Under the pieces are notes generated by a model. The model was not told the DNA's origin. It ran no database searches and saw only the letters and a program-made list of their open reading frames with translations. From positions 248,001 through 312,000 of the forward strand of contig NZ_JACIEE010000008.1 of NCBI RefSeq assembly GCF_014196765.1: a stretch of 64,000 bases of DNA. The letters run 5' to 3'. Source of the stretch: Mycoplana azooxidifex (GTDB lineage Bacteria > Pseudomonadota > Alphaproteobacteria > Rhizobiales > Rhizobiaceae). Position numbers and translations under genes: made by a program. Below are positions 47,161-56,525 of this stretch, piece after piece. Positions within the stretch are counted from its first letter, which is position 1; each line of letters starts with the position of its first letter.

Positions 47161-47970
47161 ATGTCTATGAATGGTAAGGGACGTTCCGAGTTCAATCGGG
47201 CCCGACGCAATTTCCTCGGCGCGGCAGTGGCCGCAGGCGCGAAGGCAGCCGCCATCGGCGTCATGGCGACGAGTATGTTTCCCGGCAGCGCCCTGGCCCA
47301 CCGCGGGCGCAAGGGCAAGCCGGGCTGGGGTCCGCGCTGTTTCCTGCGCGGCACGGCGATTGCGACCCCGAAGGGTGAAGTTCTGGTCGAGAACCTTCGC
47401 GTCGGCGACCGCGTCACGACGGTGACCGGCAAGAGCATGGCCGTTCGCTGGATCGGCCGGCAGACCTTCAAGCGGACGGGGGCCGCATGGACGCGTAACG
47501 TGATGCCGGTCCGCATTGCCCGCGGTGCGCTCGCCGATGGCGTTCCGGCGCGGGACCTGTATCTGTCGCCTTACCATCACCTGCATGTGGACGGCGTGCT
47601 GATCCAGGCCAAGGATCTGGCCAACGGCCGTTCGATCGCTCCGGCAATGCCGAAGGGGCATGATACGGCCGACTATTTCCACATCCTGCTGGACAGCCAC
47701 GAAATCGTGCTGGCCGAGGGTGCGCCGGCCGAGACCTTCCGCATCGAGGCGGCCAACTACGAGATCTTTGCCAACTTCGCCGAAGTGACCAAGGTCATGC
47801 CGGATGCGGCCACGCTCACCATGGCGTCCTTCGCCCCCGTCATGCACCAGCGCGGCCGCGATCACCTCAAGGCCCTGCTGCGGACGGTCGTGATGCCGTT
47901 CGCCAAGGCGGAAGACCCGATCGGCGATGCCCATGAGCGGCTTGCCGAACGCGCCAAGACGCTCGCCTGA
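47161..47970 (+). CDS. Tat-exported Hint-domain protein
   Basis: The 269-residue protein has a twin-arginine leader (RARRNFLGAAVAAGAKAAAI, cut after SALA), a short basic stretch, and a Hint (hedgehog/intein) domain beginning exactly at Cys60: CFLRGTAIATPKGEVLVENL, then RVGDRV. YLSPYHHLHVDGVLIQAKDL and SHEIVLAEGAPAETF are the later Hint blocks. About 60 unclassified residues follow. Such bacterial Hint proteins can self-cleave or splice; here the N-extein is only the leader and about 13 residues. It sits between ribE and ribH, so it is an insertion into the riboflavin cluster. Confidence 0.85.
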   Translation: MSMNGKGRSEFNRARRNFLGAAVAAGAKAAAIGVMATSMFPGSALAHRGRKGKPGWGPRCFLRGTAIATPKGEVLVENLRVGDRVTTVTGKSMAVRWIGRQTFKRTGAAWTRNVMPVRIARGALADGVPARDLYLSPYHHLHVDGVLIQAKDLANGRSIAPAMPKGHDTADYFHILLDSHEIVLAEGAPAETFRIEAANYEIFANFAEVTKVMPDAATLTMASFAPVMHQRGRDHLKALLRTVVMPFAKAEDPIGDAHERLAERAKTLA

Positions 47971-47978
47971 GCCGATAG

Positions 47979-47998
47979 GGGCTCCCCGGCGGGAGCCC
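47979..47998 (+). terminator. Hairpin after the Hint gene, no T-tract
   Basis: GGGCTCCC-CGGC-GGGAGCCC is a perfect 8-base stem nine bases after the stop. No U-run follows, so termination would be weak or Rho-assisted. Confidence 0.4.
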
Positions 47999-48089
47999 GT
48001 CCGCCCCGGAAGCAGCCGCGGACCGCGGCTCTGACTGGCCAAAGCCTTGTGCCGGACGTCGATTTTTAGAACATGCCACCAAAGGGGGC

Positions 48090-48139
48090 CGTCACGCCGG
48101 ACTTGATCCGGCGTCCAGCGCGCTCAAGTCCTTGAGCGC
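48090..48139 (-). repeat. Two-hairpin palindromic element, copy 3
   Basis: On the minus strand: hairpin 1 GCGCTCAAG-GA-CTTGAGCGC, then GCTGGA, then hairpin 2 CGCCGGA-TCAAG-TCCGGCG and TGACGG. Hairpin 1 has a different sequence from copies 1 and 2 but keeps the 9-base stem and GA loop, so the structure is conserved by compensating changes. Confidence 0.8.
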
Positions 48140-48153
48140 AAAGGGTTCCTTTG

Positions 48154-48200
48154 CACCGCGGACGCGGCGCTGCTAGACCCCGGATCAAGTCCGGGGTGAC
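48154..48200 (+). repeat. Two-hairpin palindromic element, copy 4
   Basis: Plus strand: CACCGCG-GA-CGCGGCG (one mismatch), a linker, then CCCCGGA-TCAAG-TCCGGGG and TGACG. It faces copy 3 head-to-head with hairpin 1 of each innermost and 14 bases between them. The TCAAG loop and GGA/TCC stem base are kept in all four copies. Confidence 0.75.
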
Positions 48201-48283
48201 GAAAGACAAGGGTTCGCTTCGAACCATCTGGCCTTCAAGGGTCGCAGGCGCGGCCTGTGACGGGGAGGCGAGCATCGCCCTCG

Positions 48284-48796
48284 TCAGGCCTCGTCCGCCC
48301 CCGGCTCGTCCTCCCAGTAGTCGACGGCGCTCTCCACCCGGCCGGTGTAGCGGAATTCGACGGGGCCACCTGTTTCCTTCCGGGTCTTGGCGAGGAACTT
48401 GCCCGAGTCCGGATACTCGCAGATCTCCGTCGCCGCCATGGTCGAGATCGACAGGTATTTCAGCGGCACCTCTCCGGTATTGATCAGGTGATGGGCCGTT
48501 TCCGCCCCGCCGGCCGGCGCGCCGAGCACGTCGCCCGGCCCGACCGGATACCGGACCTCGCCGAAGCGGTAGGTCCCGGTCCCTTCGAGGATGACGAAGA
48601 GTTCCTCCTCGACGTGGTGGCTGTGAAACGGACAGCCGGACTTGCCCGGCGGCACCTCGCTGTAGCCGATCCCGAGGTCCTTCAGCCCGAGCAGCCTGCC
48701 AAACGCGATGTCGCGCGATTCGTAGAGGCTGCCCTTCGTCCAGTGATCGAGCGTCTGCCTGCCCGGGTTGACGACGGGCTTGAGTGTCTCTTCCAT
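48284..48796 (-). CDS. Cupin domain protein
   Basis: The 170-residue protein has a cupin barrel with the metal-binding motif CPFHSHHVEEELFVILEGTG (His residues and Glu in the usual order). A second motif follows (GDVLGAPAGGAETAHHLINT). It is probably an isomerase or sensor of a small molecule; related proteins are annotated only as cupins. It is transcribed against the rib genes and lies between the repeat pair and ribH, so it belongs to the inserted segment. Confidence 0.88.
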   Translation of the reverse strand: MEETLKPVVNPGRQTLDHWTKGSLYESRDIAFGRLLGLKDLGIGYSEVPPGKSGCPFHSHHVEEELFVILEGTGTYRFGEVRYPVGPGDVLGAPAGGAETAHHLINTGEVPLKYLSISTMAATEICEYPDSGKFLAKTRKETGGPVEFRYTGRVESAVDYWEDEPGADEA

Positions 48797-49014
48797 GGTC
48801 CTTTTCCTCCGGTGGCGGGCGGCGATCGCTTCGCCGCAAAATCAACGATAGCGATCCGGACACGAGCCCGGATCGCGCAGGCGAAACAATGCGCGCGGTT
48901 TGCGGGATTCGCACGGAAATGTGCGAATTTCCTTGCCATCGCCCGCCCGTCGTGGTTTGACCGCGCCTCTGCCGCGACGATCCGCGTGCCTCTTTTCCAA
49001 CGTTCGGGTGACCC

Positions 49015-49476
49015 ATGGCAAATGCTGAAAACCCACATCTCCTCATCGTCGAGGCGCGCTTCTACGACGACATGGCGGACGCGCTGCTGGACGGCGCCAA
49101 GGCGGCGCTCGATGTGGCGGGGGCGACCTACGACGTCGTGACGGTTCCCGGCGCGCTCGAGATCCCGGGCGCTATCTCCATGGCGCTCGACGGCATGGAC
49201 TACGGCGGCACGGAGTATGACGGTTTCGTGGCCCTTGGCATGGTCATCCGCGGCGAAACCTATCATTTCGACATCGTCGCCAACGAATCCTCCCGCGCGA
49301 TCATGGACCTGACCGTCAGCGAAAGCCTGCCGATCGGCAACGGCATCCTGACGGTCGAAAACGACGAGCAGGCCTGGGCGCGTGCCCGCCGCTCCGAGGG
49401 CGACAAGGGCGGCTTTGCCGCGCGCGCGGCACTGAAGATGATCGAACTGAAGAAGAAACTGGGCGGCGTATCGTGA
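49015..49476 (+). CDS. ribH: 6,7-dimethyl-8-ribityllumazine synthase (type I)
   Basis: The 153-residue enzyme makes lumazine from RibA/RibD products. [31 protein letters not shown], and [20 protein letters not shown] are the substrate-binding loops. Type I copies are linked to nusB, as here; the GTG of nusB overlaps the ribH stop by four bases. No FMN riboswitch was seen upstream. Confidence 0.96.
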   Translation: MANAENPHLLIVEARFYDDMADALLDGAKAALDVAGATYDVVTVPGALEIPGAISMALDGMDYGGTEYDGFVALGMVIRGETYHFDIVANESSRAIMDLTVSESLPIGNGILTVENDEQAWARARRSEGDKGGFAARAALKMIELKKKLGGVS

Positions 49477-49967
49477 CCAAGGACAAATCGGACCAGCCGG
49501 CAAGCCAGCCGGTGAGACAGGCCAACCAGCGCGGGGCGGCCCGCCTTGCCGCCGTTCAGGCGCTCTACCAGATGGACATCAGCGGCGCCGGGGTCCTGGA
49601 GATCGTTGCCGAATTCGAGGCGCACCGTCTCGGCCAGGAGATCGACGGCGAAACCTACCTGAAGGCGGATCCCGCCTGGTTCCGCTCGATCGTCTCCGGC
49701 GTCGTGCGCGACCAGCGCAAACTCGATCCCCTGATCGGTGGCGCGCTGCAGGACGACTGGGCGTTGTCGCGGCTCGATGCGACGGTACGCGCGATCCTGC
49801 GCGCCGGCGTCTTCGAGATCATCGAGCGCAAGGACGTTCCGGTGGCGGTCATCGTCACCGAGTATGTCGAGATCGCCAAGGCCTTCTTCGAGGACGACGA
49901 ACCGAAGCTCGTCAACGCCGTGCTGGACCGGATCGCCAAGCAGGTCCGCACCGAACGGAAGGCGTAA
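49473..49967 (+). CDS. nusB: Transcription antitermination factor NusB
   Basis: The 164-residue RNA-binding protein acts in rRNA antitermination. [20 protein letters not shown] at the start and the helix pair ending [18 protein letters not shown] and [16 protein letters not shown] are typical. Start is a GTG overlapping the ribH stop (GTGA). An MFS gene follows after ten bases. Confidence 0.95.
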   Translation: MTKDKSDQPASQPVRQANQRGAARLAAVQALYQMDISGAGVLEIVAEFEAHRLGQEIDGETYLKADPAWFRSIVSGVVRDQRKLDPLIGGALQDDWALSRLDATVRAILRAGVFEIIERKDVPVAVIVTEYVEIAKAFFEDDEPKLVNAVLDRIAKQVRTERKA

Positions 49968-49977
49968 GGTCCTTGCG

Positions 49978-51222
49978 ATGACGGTTGCGGCGGAAGGGCT
50001 GGAGGGTGAACTTGCTGCCGCGCGCCGCAACGTGTTTCTCCTGTCGGCGGCCCAGGCGATCCTCGCCTCCGCGGGGCCGATCGTCTTCTCCGTGGGCGGC
50101 CTTGCCGGCTATCAGTTGCTGGGCGAGGACAAGTCGCTCGCAACTGCGCCGCTGACGGGCTTCAACATCGGCGTGGCACTTGGCGCCGTCCTCGTCGCCA
50201 TCCTCGCGCGCGCAATCGGCCGCACCTACGGCTTCATCGCCGGCGCGCTGCTCGGTGCCGCGGGCAGCCTGCTTTCCGCCATCGCGCTATTCCGGTCCGA
50301 TATCTGGCTGATGGCGGCGGGCTTCCTGATGATCGGGGTCTCGGCCGGCTTTGCCCAGAAGATCCGCTTTGCCGCCGCCGACGCCTCGCCTTCGTTCTAC
50401 AAGCCGCGGGCGATCTCCTGGATCCTCGCGGGCGGCGTCGTCTCCGCCATCCTCGGGCCCCAGCTCGTGATCTTCACCAAGGACCTTTTCGAGCCCGTGC
50501 TCTTTGCCGGCGCCTTTGTGGCGCTCGTCCCGCTGTGCCTGTCGGCGATCGTGCTGTTTGCCATGCTGCGCCTGCCGGAGACCGCGGTGTCGGGGGGAGG
50601 GCACACGGCACCCGTCCGCCCGCTGGCCGAGATCGTGCTCACCCAGCGCTTCCTGACGGGCATGGTCTGCGGCATCGCCACCTATGCGCTGATGACCTTC
50701 ATGATGACCGGCGCGCCACTCGCCATGGTGATCGGCTGCGGCTTCTCGCCGGAACTGGCCACCCTCGGCATCCAGTGGCACGTGCTCGCCATGTTCGCGC
50801 CGAGCTTCTTCACCGGCATGCTGATCCAGCGCTTCGGCACGGAGAAGGTGGTCGCAGCCGGCCTCCTGATCCTGATGGCCTGCGCGGCGATCGCCCACAT
50901 GGGGATCGCGCTCTGGAACTTCTGGGGGGCGCTGATCCTGCTCGGCATCGGCTGGAACTTCGGCTTCATCGGTTCGACTGCGCTCGTCGCCTCCAGCTAC
51001 CGGCCGCACGAGGCCGACAAGGTCCAGGGCTTCCACGACATCGTCCTCTTCGGCACCGTCGCGCTCGCGTCCTTCTCCTCCGGCAAGGTCTTCAACGCCT
51101 ATGGCTGGCAGACCATCAACCTCGTCTTCTGGCCGGTGACCGGCATCAGCCTGTTCCTCGTCTTGATGCTGCTCTACCGCACGCGGGCACGAGCCCGCCA
51201 ATCCGCGCCTTTGGCAGGATAA
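49978..51222 (+). CDS. MFS transporter
   Basis: The 414-residue protein has twelve membrane spans. Characteristic stretches are GLAGYQLLGEDKSLATAPLT at the start, LARAIGRTYGFIAG between spans 2 and 3, and ASSYRPHEADKVQGFHDIVL near the C-terminus. The substrate is unknown. It follows nusB by ten bases and is probably in the same transcript as ribH-nusB. Confidence 0.88.
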   Translation: MTVAAEGLEGELAAARRNVFLLSAAQAILASAGPIVFSVGGLAGYQLLGEDKSLATAPLTGFNIGVALGAVLVAILARAIGRTYGFIAGALLGAAGSLLSAIALFRSDIWLMAAGFLMIGVSAGFAQKIRFAAADASPSFYKPRAISWILAGGVVSAILGPQLVIFTKDLFEPVLFAGAFVALVPLCLSAIVLFAMLRLPETAVSGGGHTAPVRPLAEIVLTQRFLTGMVCGIATYALMTFMMTGAPLAMVIGCGFSPELATLGIQWHVLAMFAPSFFTGMLIQRFGTEKVVAAGLLILMACAAIAHMGIALWNFWGALILLGIGWNFGFIGSTALVASSYRPHEADKVQGFHDIVLFGTVALASFSSGKVFNAYGWQTINLVFWPVTGISLFLVLMLLYRTRARARQSAPLAG

Positions 51223-51389
51223 GCCTTGCCGATCATTGCGATCTGGCGGCTGCGTCTTGACGCGGGCGATTCGCACTTGCACTCTGCCCCTGTCGTCAAC
51301 CGCCCGTTTTGTGAGGAGGCAATCGGGTCGCTGGCGTTTTTTATGGCCGTAGCGCTGGGAACTGCGGCTTCACAGGAGGAAATAGCGAA

Positions 51390-53528
51390 ATGGCCACCAT
51401 ATTGTTGGGCGTTATCGCATGCGGGTTGCTCTCGGTGGTCTATGCCATCTGGGCAACGCGGTCGGTGCTTGCCGCCGATCAGGGGAACGCCCGCATGCAG
51501 GAAATTGCAGGCTATATCCGGGAGGGGGCTCAGGCCTATCTCACCCGCCAGTACAAGACCATTGCAATCGTCGGGATCGTCGTCTTCATCGCGGTCTGGC
51601 TTCTTCTTTCCGCAAGCGCCGCCATCGGCTTCCTGATCGGTGCGGTTCTCTCCGGTGCCGCCGGCTTCATGGGCATGCACGTCTCGGTTCGCGCCAACGT
51701 GCGCACGGCGCAGGCGTCCTCGGTCAGCCTGGCGTCCGGCCTCGAGATCGCCTTCAAGTCCGGCGCCATCACCGGCATGCTGGTCGCGGGCCTCGCCCTG
51801 CTCGGCGTCTCGATCTACTACTGGTATATGACCGCGGTCCTCGGCCATGATCCGGCCTCCCGCGAAGTCATCGATTCGCTCGTGGCGCTCGGCTTCGGTG
51901 CCTCGCTGATCTCCATCTTCGCCCGTCTCGGCGGCGGCATCTTCACCAAGGGTGCGGACGTCGGCGGCGACCTCGTCGGCAAGGTCGAGGCCGGCATCCC
52001 CGAGGACGACCCGCGCAACCCGGCCACGATCGCCGACAACGTCGGCGACAATGTCGGCGACTGCGCCGGCATGGCGGCCGACCTGTTCGAGACCTATGCC
52101 GTCTCGGTCGTGGCGACCATGGTGCTGGCGGCGATCTTCTTCGCCGGAACGCCGGTGCTGGCTGCGGCGATGGTCTATCCGCTGGCGATCTGCGCGGCCT
52201 GCGTGATCACCTCGATCATCGGCACCTTCTTCGTCAAGCTCGGAACCAAGAGCTCGATCATGGGGGCCCTCTACAAGGGCCTCATCGCCACCGGCCTGCT
52301 GTCGATCCTGGGGTTGGCGGCTGCGACCTCGCTGACGATCGGCTGGGGTTCGATCGGCATCGGCGGCGGCGTCGAGGTGACGGGAACGAGCCTGTTCTTC
52401 TGCGGCCTGCTCGGCCTCGTCGTCACCGCGCTGATCGTGGTCATCACCGAGTACTACACCGGCACCAACAAGCGGCCGGTCAATTCGATCGCGCAGGCTT
52501 CGGTGACCGGCCACGGCACCAACGTCATCCAGGGCCTGGCGGTCTCGCTGGAATCGACAGCACTTCCGGCGATCGTCATCGTCGGCGGCATCATCTCCAC
52601 CTACCAGCTTGCCGGCCTGTTCGGCACCGGCATCGCGGTCACCGCCATGCTGGGGCTTGCGGGTATGATCGTGGCGCTCGACGCGTTCGGTCCGGTGACC
52701 GACAACGCCGGCGGCATCGCCGAGATGTCCCACCTGCCGCCGGAGGTGCGCAAGTCCACGGATGCCTTGGACGCGGTCGGCAACACCACCAAGGCCGTGA
52801 CCAAGGGCTATGCGATCGGCTCGGCCGGCCTCGGCGCGCTGGTGCTGTTCGCCGCCTATTCGAACGACCTCGCCTACTTCGCCGCCAACCCGGAGCGCTA
52901 TCCGTACTTTGCCGGCATCGGCGAGATCTCCTTCGATCTGTCCAACCCCTACGTGGTGGCGGGGCTGATCTTCGGCGGGCTGATCCCCTACCTCTTCGGC
53001 GGCATCGCCATGACCGCCGTCGGCCGGGCCGCAGGCTCGATCGTCGAGGAGGTGCGCCGGCAGTTCAAGGAGAAGCCCGGCATCATGAAGGGCACCGACA
53101 AGCCGGACTACGGCCGCGCCGTCGACCTTCTCACCAAGGCCGCGATCCGCGAGATGATCGTGCCCTCGCTGCTGCCGGTGCTGGCGCCGCTCGTCGTCTA
53201 TTTCGGCGTGCTGCTGATCTCCGGCTCCAAGGCGTCTGCCTTTGCAGCACTCGGCGCCTCGCTGCTCGGCGTCATCGTCAACGGCCTGTTCGTGGCCATC
53301 TCGATGACCTCCGGCGGCGGCGCCTGGGACAACGCCAAGAAGAGCTTCGAGGACGGCTTCGTCGACAAGGACGGCCATCGCCACATGAAGGGATCGGAGG
53401 CCCACAAGGCGTCGGTCACCGGCGACACGGTCGGCGATCCCTACAAGGACACCGCCGGCCCGGCGGTGAACCCGGCGATCAAGATTACCAACATCGTCGC
53501 ACTGCTGCTTCTGGCCGTGTTGGCCTGA
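51390..53528 (+). CDS. hppA: K+-independent H+-translocating pyrophosphatase
   Basis: The 712-residue membrane protein has about sixteen spans. It hydrolyses pyrophosphate to pump protons. The substrate motif is [20 protein letters not shown], followed by [20 protein letters not shown]. Lys468 in [18 protein letters not shown] takes the position that marks the K+-independent, H+-pumping type; the K+-dependent form has Ala there. AGGAGGA precedes ATG 51390. It is followed by a good terminator. Confidence 0.97.
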   Translation: MATILLGVIACGLLSVVYAIWATRSVLAADQGNARMQEIAGYIREGAQAYLTRQYKTIAIVGIVVFIAVWLLLSASAAIGFLIGAVLSGAAGFMGMHVSVRANVRTAQASSVSLASGLEIAFKSGAITGMLVAGLALLGVSIYYWYMTAVLGHDPASREVIDSLVALGFGASLISIFARLGGGIFTKGADVGGDLVGKVEAGIPEDDPRNPATIADNVGDNVGDCAGMAADLFETYAVSVVATMVLAAIFFAGTPVLAAAMVYPLAICAACVITSIIGTFFVKLGTKSSIMGALYKGLIATGLLSILGLAAATSLTIGWGSIGIGGGVEVTGTSLFFCGLLGLVVTALIVVITEYYTGTNKRPVNSIAQASVTGHGTNVIQGLAVSLESTALPAIVIVGGIISTYQLAGLFGTGIAVTAMLGLAGMIVALDAFGPVTDNAGGIAEMSHLPPEVRKSTDALDAVGNTTKAVTKGYAIGSAGLGALVLFAAYSNDLAYFAANPERYPYFAGIGEISFDLSNPYVVAGLIFGGLIPYLFGGIAMTAVGRAAGSIVEEVRRQFKEKPGIMKGTDKPDYGRAVDLLTKAAIREMIVPSLLPVLAPLVVYFGVLLISGSKASAFAALGASLLGVIVNGLFVAISMTSGGGAWDNAKKSFEDGFVDKDGHRHMKGSEAHKASVTGDTVGDPYKDTAGPAVNPAIKITNIVALLLLAVLA

Positions 53529-53546
53529 GACGACGGAAATGAACGA

Positions 53547-53580
53547 AAAAGGCCGCGGGGCGCAAGCTCCGCGGCCTTTT
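53547..53580 (+). terminator. Terminator between hppA and bamE
   Basis: AAAAGGCCGCGG pairs with CCGCGGCCTTTT around a ten-base loop. A-run and T-run on the two sides make it bidirectional, suited to the convergent hppA and bamE genes. Confidence 0.85.
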
Positions 53581-53601
53581 GCATGGTGATGACAGGCGCC
53601 G

Positions 53602-54069
53602 TTATTGCGGCTGGCTGAGCGCGTTGCGGATCGCCGCGTTCGGGTCGGCGCCACCCTTCAGGAGCTGGCCGAGGAAGGTCTGCTCGACGCCGCCGGTCGG
53701 TGTGGTGCGCGAGATCATGTCGAACGGCACGCCGTCCTTCATCGTGTAGTTCGCGAGGCGATCCACGTTGCCGTCCTTGTTGAAATAGACGGTCAGGATG
53801 CTCTGTTCGATCAGCTTCGGCTTCATGAAGGCGACCGGGCGCGAGCGCTTCTGCGAGATGTAGTAGAACACCTCGGTGTCGAAGGTCGCCGTCGTGGACG
53901 GCGTTCCGAGCGACAGCAGCACTTGTTCGCGCGAGGAGCCGACCGGGGCGAGCGCCAGCGTCTGCTCGTCGACGACATAGCCCTGGTTCAGGATCTCGCC
54001 GGTCTGGCATCCTGCAAGCACGGTGGTGGAAAGGCCGATGGCAATGGCTGCGTTGCGTAGCAGTTTCAT
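53602..54069 (-). CDS. bamE: Outer membrane protein assembly factor BamE
   Basis: The 155-residue lipoprotein begins MKLLRNAAIAIGLSTTVLAG and has the lipobox LAGC. SSREQVLLSLGTPSTTATFD is the BamE/SmpA beta-alpha motif. VYFNKDGNVDRLANYTMKDG and a C-terminal helix follow. BamE is part of the BAM complex for outer-membrane proteins. It is divergent from the ubiquinol chaperone gene, as usual in rhizobia. Confidence 0.92.
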   Translation of the reverse strand: MKLLRNAAIAIGLSTTVLAGCQTGEILNQGYVVDEQTLALAPVGSSREQVLLSLGTPSTTATFDTEVFYYISQKRSRPVAFMKPKLIEQSILTVYFNKDGNVDRLANYTMKDGVPFDMISRTTPTGGVEQTFLGQLLKGGADPNAAIRNALSQPQ

Positions 54070-54228
54070 GTCAGTCCCAAAATAGCGTCTCTTCAACGAC
54101 AATCCCCTTGAGGCTATGATGGCTGGCAAGCCATTGCAATTCGTGGGTGCTTCGGTAAACCAGCTTCGGCTGTCATGCAACACGACACTGGCAGCGCTTG
54201 CTCCTTCAATCAGCCAAAACTGGGCGTT

Positions 54229-54777
54229 ATGATGATTTTCGGCCTGCTGAAGAAAAAAAACGCAAACCAGCGGATCGTCGAGCGCCAGTACGGCCATCTG
54301 ACCGCGGCCGCCCGGCAGCCCTATCTCTACGAGCGCCTCGATGTGCCCGACACGGTGATGGGGCGGCTGGAGATGCTGTCGGCCGTGATGATCGTCTACT
54401 TCCGCCGCACCCGTTCATCGGCCACGTCGGGCCAGGAAATCGCCCAGCAGATCGTCGACGCCTTCTTCCAGGACATCGACCATTCGATCCGCGAGCTCGG
54501 CATCAGCGACGTCGGCGTGCCGAAGCGGATGAAGAAGCTCGCCGCCCGCTTCTACGGCAGGCTGGAAGTCTATGCCGCCGCCCTCGACGCCGGCGACGCG
54601 GCAGCCCTTGCGCAGGCGCTGAAACGCAATATCTATCCGCAAGCGGATGAGGGCGTGCCCGACATGCAGGAACTGGCGCGCTATCTCTTTGCCGCCGAGA
54701 CCCACCTGACGGCGCTGGATGAAGCGATCGTTGAAACCGGGGAGGCGCAACTGCCTCCGGCGGGCCCGGCCGCCTGA
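54229..54777 (+). CDS. Ubiquinol-cytochrome c chaperone family protein (CBP3-like)
   Basis: The 182-residue protein (ATG 54229; ATG 54232 is equally good) starts MMIFGLLKKKNANQRIVERQ and has AARQPYLYERLDVPDTVMGR and a long helical part. This is the UPF0174/CBP3 family linked to assembly of the cytochrome bc1 complex. It is followed after 27 bases by the DUF177 gene. Confidence 0.9.
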   Translation: MMIFGLLKKKNANQRIVERQYGHLTAAARQPYLYERLDVPDTVMGRLEMLSAVMIVYFRRTRSSATSGQEIAQQIVDAFFQDIDHSIRELGISDVGVPKRMKKLAARFYGRLEVYAAALDAGDAAALAQALKRNIYPQADEGVPDMQELARYLFAAETHLTALDEAIVETGEAQLPPAGPAA

Positions 54778-54804
54778 GACGGCAGGGCAGCCAAGGACAG
54801 GACC

Positions 54805-55356
54805 ATGAAGAACATCGAAGACCAGTCGTTCTCCTACCCCGTGAAGGTGGGGCACATCTCGTCCAACCCGGTGACGGTGAAGATCGCCGCCGACCCCGCT
54901 GAATGCAGGGCGCTGGCCAGGCAGTGGGGCGTCGTCGAGGTCAAGGCGTTCTCGGCCGAGTTCGAGGTCCGGCGCTGGAAGAGGGACGGCGTCCGGCTGA
55001 AGGGCAGGGTCAAGACCGAGATCGTGCAGACCTGCGTCGTCACGCTCGAACCGGTCGCCTCCAGGATCGACGAGCCGGTGGACGCGATCTTCGTGCCGGA
55101 AGGCTCCAAGCTCGCCCGTGCGGCCCTGACCGAGACCGGCGAGATGCTGCTGGACCCGGACGGGCCCGACAGTCCCGAGACGTTCCAGGGCGACACGATC
55201 GATGCCGGCGCGGTCGCCGCCGAATATGCCGCCATGGCGATCGACCCCTATCCGCGCAAGGATGGCATCGCTTTTTCCGCCCATTTGGAAAGCACCGGGT
55301 CCGATGACGCAAAACCGTCGCCATTTGCCGCGTTGAAGGACTGGAAAAAGAGTTGA
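54805..55356 (+). CDS. DUF177 (YceD) family protein
   Basis: The 183-residue protein matches DUF177/YceD: KGRVKTEIVQTCVVTLEPVA with the conserved Cys, and IDEPVDAIFVP, then EYAAMAIDPYPRKDG near the end. YceD proteins are linked to 23S rRNA metabolism and, in most bacteria, lie beside rpmF; in rhizobia the neighbour is plsX, as here. The stop is one base before a possible plsX upstream frame. Confidence 0.9.
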   Translation: MKNIEDQSFSYPVKVGHISSNPVTVKIAADPAECRALARQWGVVEVKAFSAEFEVRRWKRDGVRLKGRVKTEIVQTCVVTLEPVASRIDEPVDAIFVPEGSKLARAALTETGEMLLDPDGPDSPETFQGDTIDAGAVAAEYAAMAIDPYPRKDGIAFSAHLESTGSDDAKPSPFAALKDWKKS

Positions 55357-55458
55357 ATGGGCCTTCGGGCCCTCGACAATTCAGTTGTCACCCGGACGAA
55401 AAGCAGTATTTTGACCGAAAATCCGCCCCCCGGGCTGGAGAACAAGGACTGGACACGC

Positions 55459-56517
55459 GTGGTCAGAATTTCCGTCGATGTCATGGGTGGCGATTACGGC
55501 CCGCAGGTCGTCATCCCTGGCATAGCCAAGGCGCTCGAACGTCACCCCGACATTCGGTTCTGCCTGTTCGGCATCGCTTCCCAATGCCAGCCGCTGCTCG
55601 AAAGCTATCCGAAGCTCAAGGAGGCCAGCACGTTCACCGATTGCGAAATCGCGATCGGCATGGACGAGAAGCCGAGCCAGGCGCTGCGCCGTGGCCGCAA
55701 CAAGTCGTCGATGTGGCTGGCGCTCGACGCGGTCGCCAAGGGGGATGCCGACGTCGCCGTGTCTGCCGGCAATACCGGTGCGCTGATGGCCATGGCGAAA
55801 TTCTGCCTGCGCATGATGTCCGACATCGAGCGGCCGGCGATCGCCGGCATCTGGCCGACGCTGAAGGGCGAGAGCATCGTGCTCGACATCGGCGCCACGA
55901 TCGGCGCCGACGCCAACCAGTTGTTCGATTTCGCCCTGATGGGCGGCGCCATGGCGCGCGCTCTGTTCGAGATCGAGCGCCCGACGCTGGGCCTGCTCAA
56001 TGTCGGCGTCGAGGAGATCAAGGGCCAGGAAGAGGTCAAGGCCGCGGGCCAGCTCATCCGCGAGGCCAATTTTGACACGATCGACTATTATGGATTCGTA
56101 GAAGGCGACGACATCGGCCGCGGCACGGTCGACGTCGTCGTCACCGAAGGCTTTGCCGGCAACATCGCGCTGAAGGCGGCCGAGGGCACGGCGCGGCAGA
56201 TCGCCGAATATCTGCGCGCGGCCATGTCGCGGACCTGGATGGCCAAGCTCGGCTACATCTTGGCCAAGAGCGCTTTCGACCGGGTGCGCGAGAAGATGGA
56301 CCCGCGCAAGGTCAACGGCGGCGTCTTCCTCGGCCTCAACGGCATCGTCATCAAGAGCCATGGCGGCACCGATGCCGAGGGTTTTGCGGCGGCGGTGGAC
56401 GTCGGCTACGACATGGCCCGCAACGGGCTGAAGGAAAAGATAGAAGAAGACCTCAAGAGGTATCATGCAGACAGACCCGTCCAAGGCGCGGCCGGCGGCA
56501 TGAGCGACGGGATATAG
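55459..56517 (+). CDS. plsX: Phosphate acyltransferase PlsX
   Basis: The 352-residue reading starts at the GTG at 55459, giving [20 protein letters not shown], the usual PlsX N-terminus; the open frame continues upstream to 55357. Other motifs are [21 protein letters not shown]-like segments and [19 protein letters not shown]. PlsX makes acyl-phosphate from acyl-ACP for phospholipid synthesis. It is coupled to fabH, whose ATG follows by eight bases. Confidence 0.95.
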   Translation: MVRISVDVMGGDYGPQVVIPGIAKALERHPDIRFCLFGIASQCQPLLESYPKLKEASTFTDCEIAIGMDEKPSQALRRGRNKSSMWLALDAVAKGDADVAVSAGNTGALMAMAKFCLRMMSDIERPAIAGIWPTLKGESIVLDIGATIGADANQLFDFALMGGAMARALFEIERPTLGLLNVGVEEIKGQEEVKAAGQLIREANFDTIDYYGFVEGDDIGRGTVDVVVTEGFAGNIALKAAEGTARQIAEYLRAAMSRTWMAKLGYILAKSAFDRVREKMDPRKVNGGVFLGLNGIVIKSHGGTDAEGFAAAVDVGYDMARNGLKEKIEEDLKRYHADRPVQGAAGGMSDGI

Positions 56518-56525
56518 GATAGCAG

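Noticed and set aside
48797-49014. FMN riboswitch before ribH
   Set aside because: No RFN conserved blocks were seen in the upstream 218 bases.
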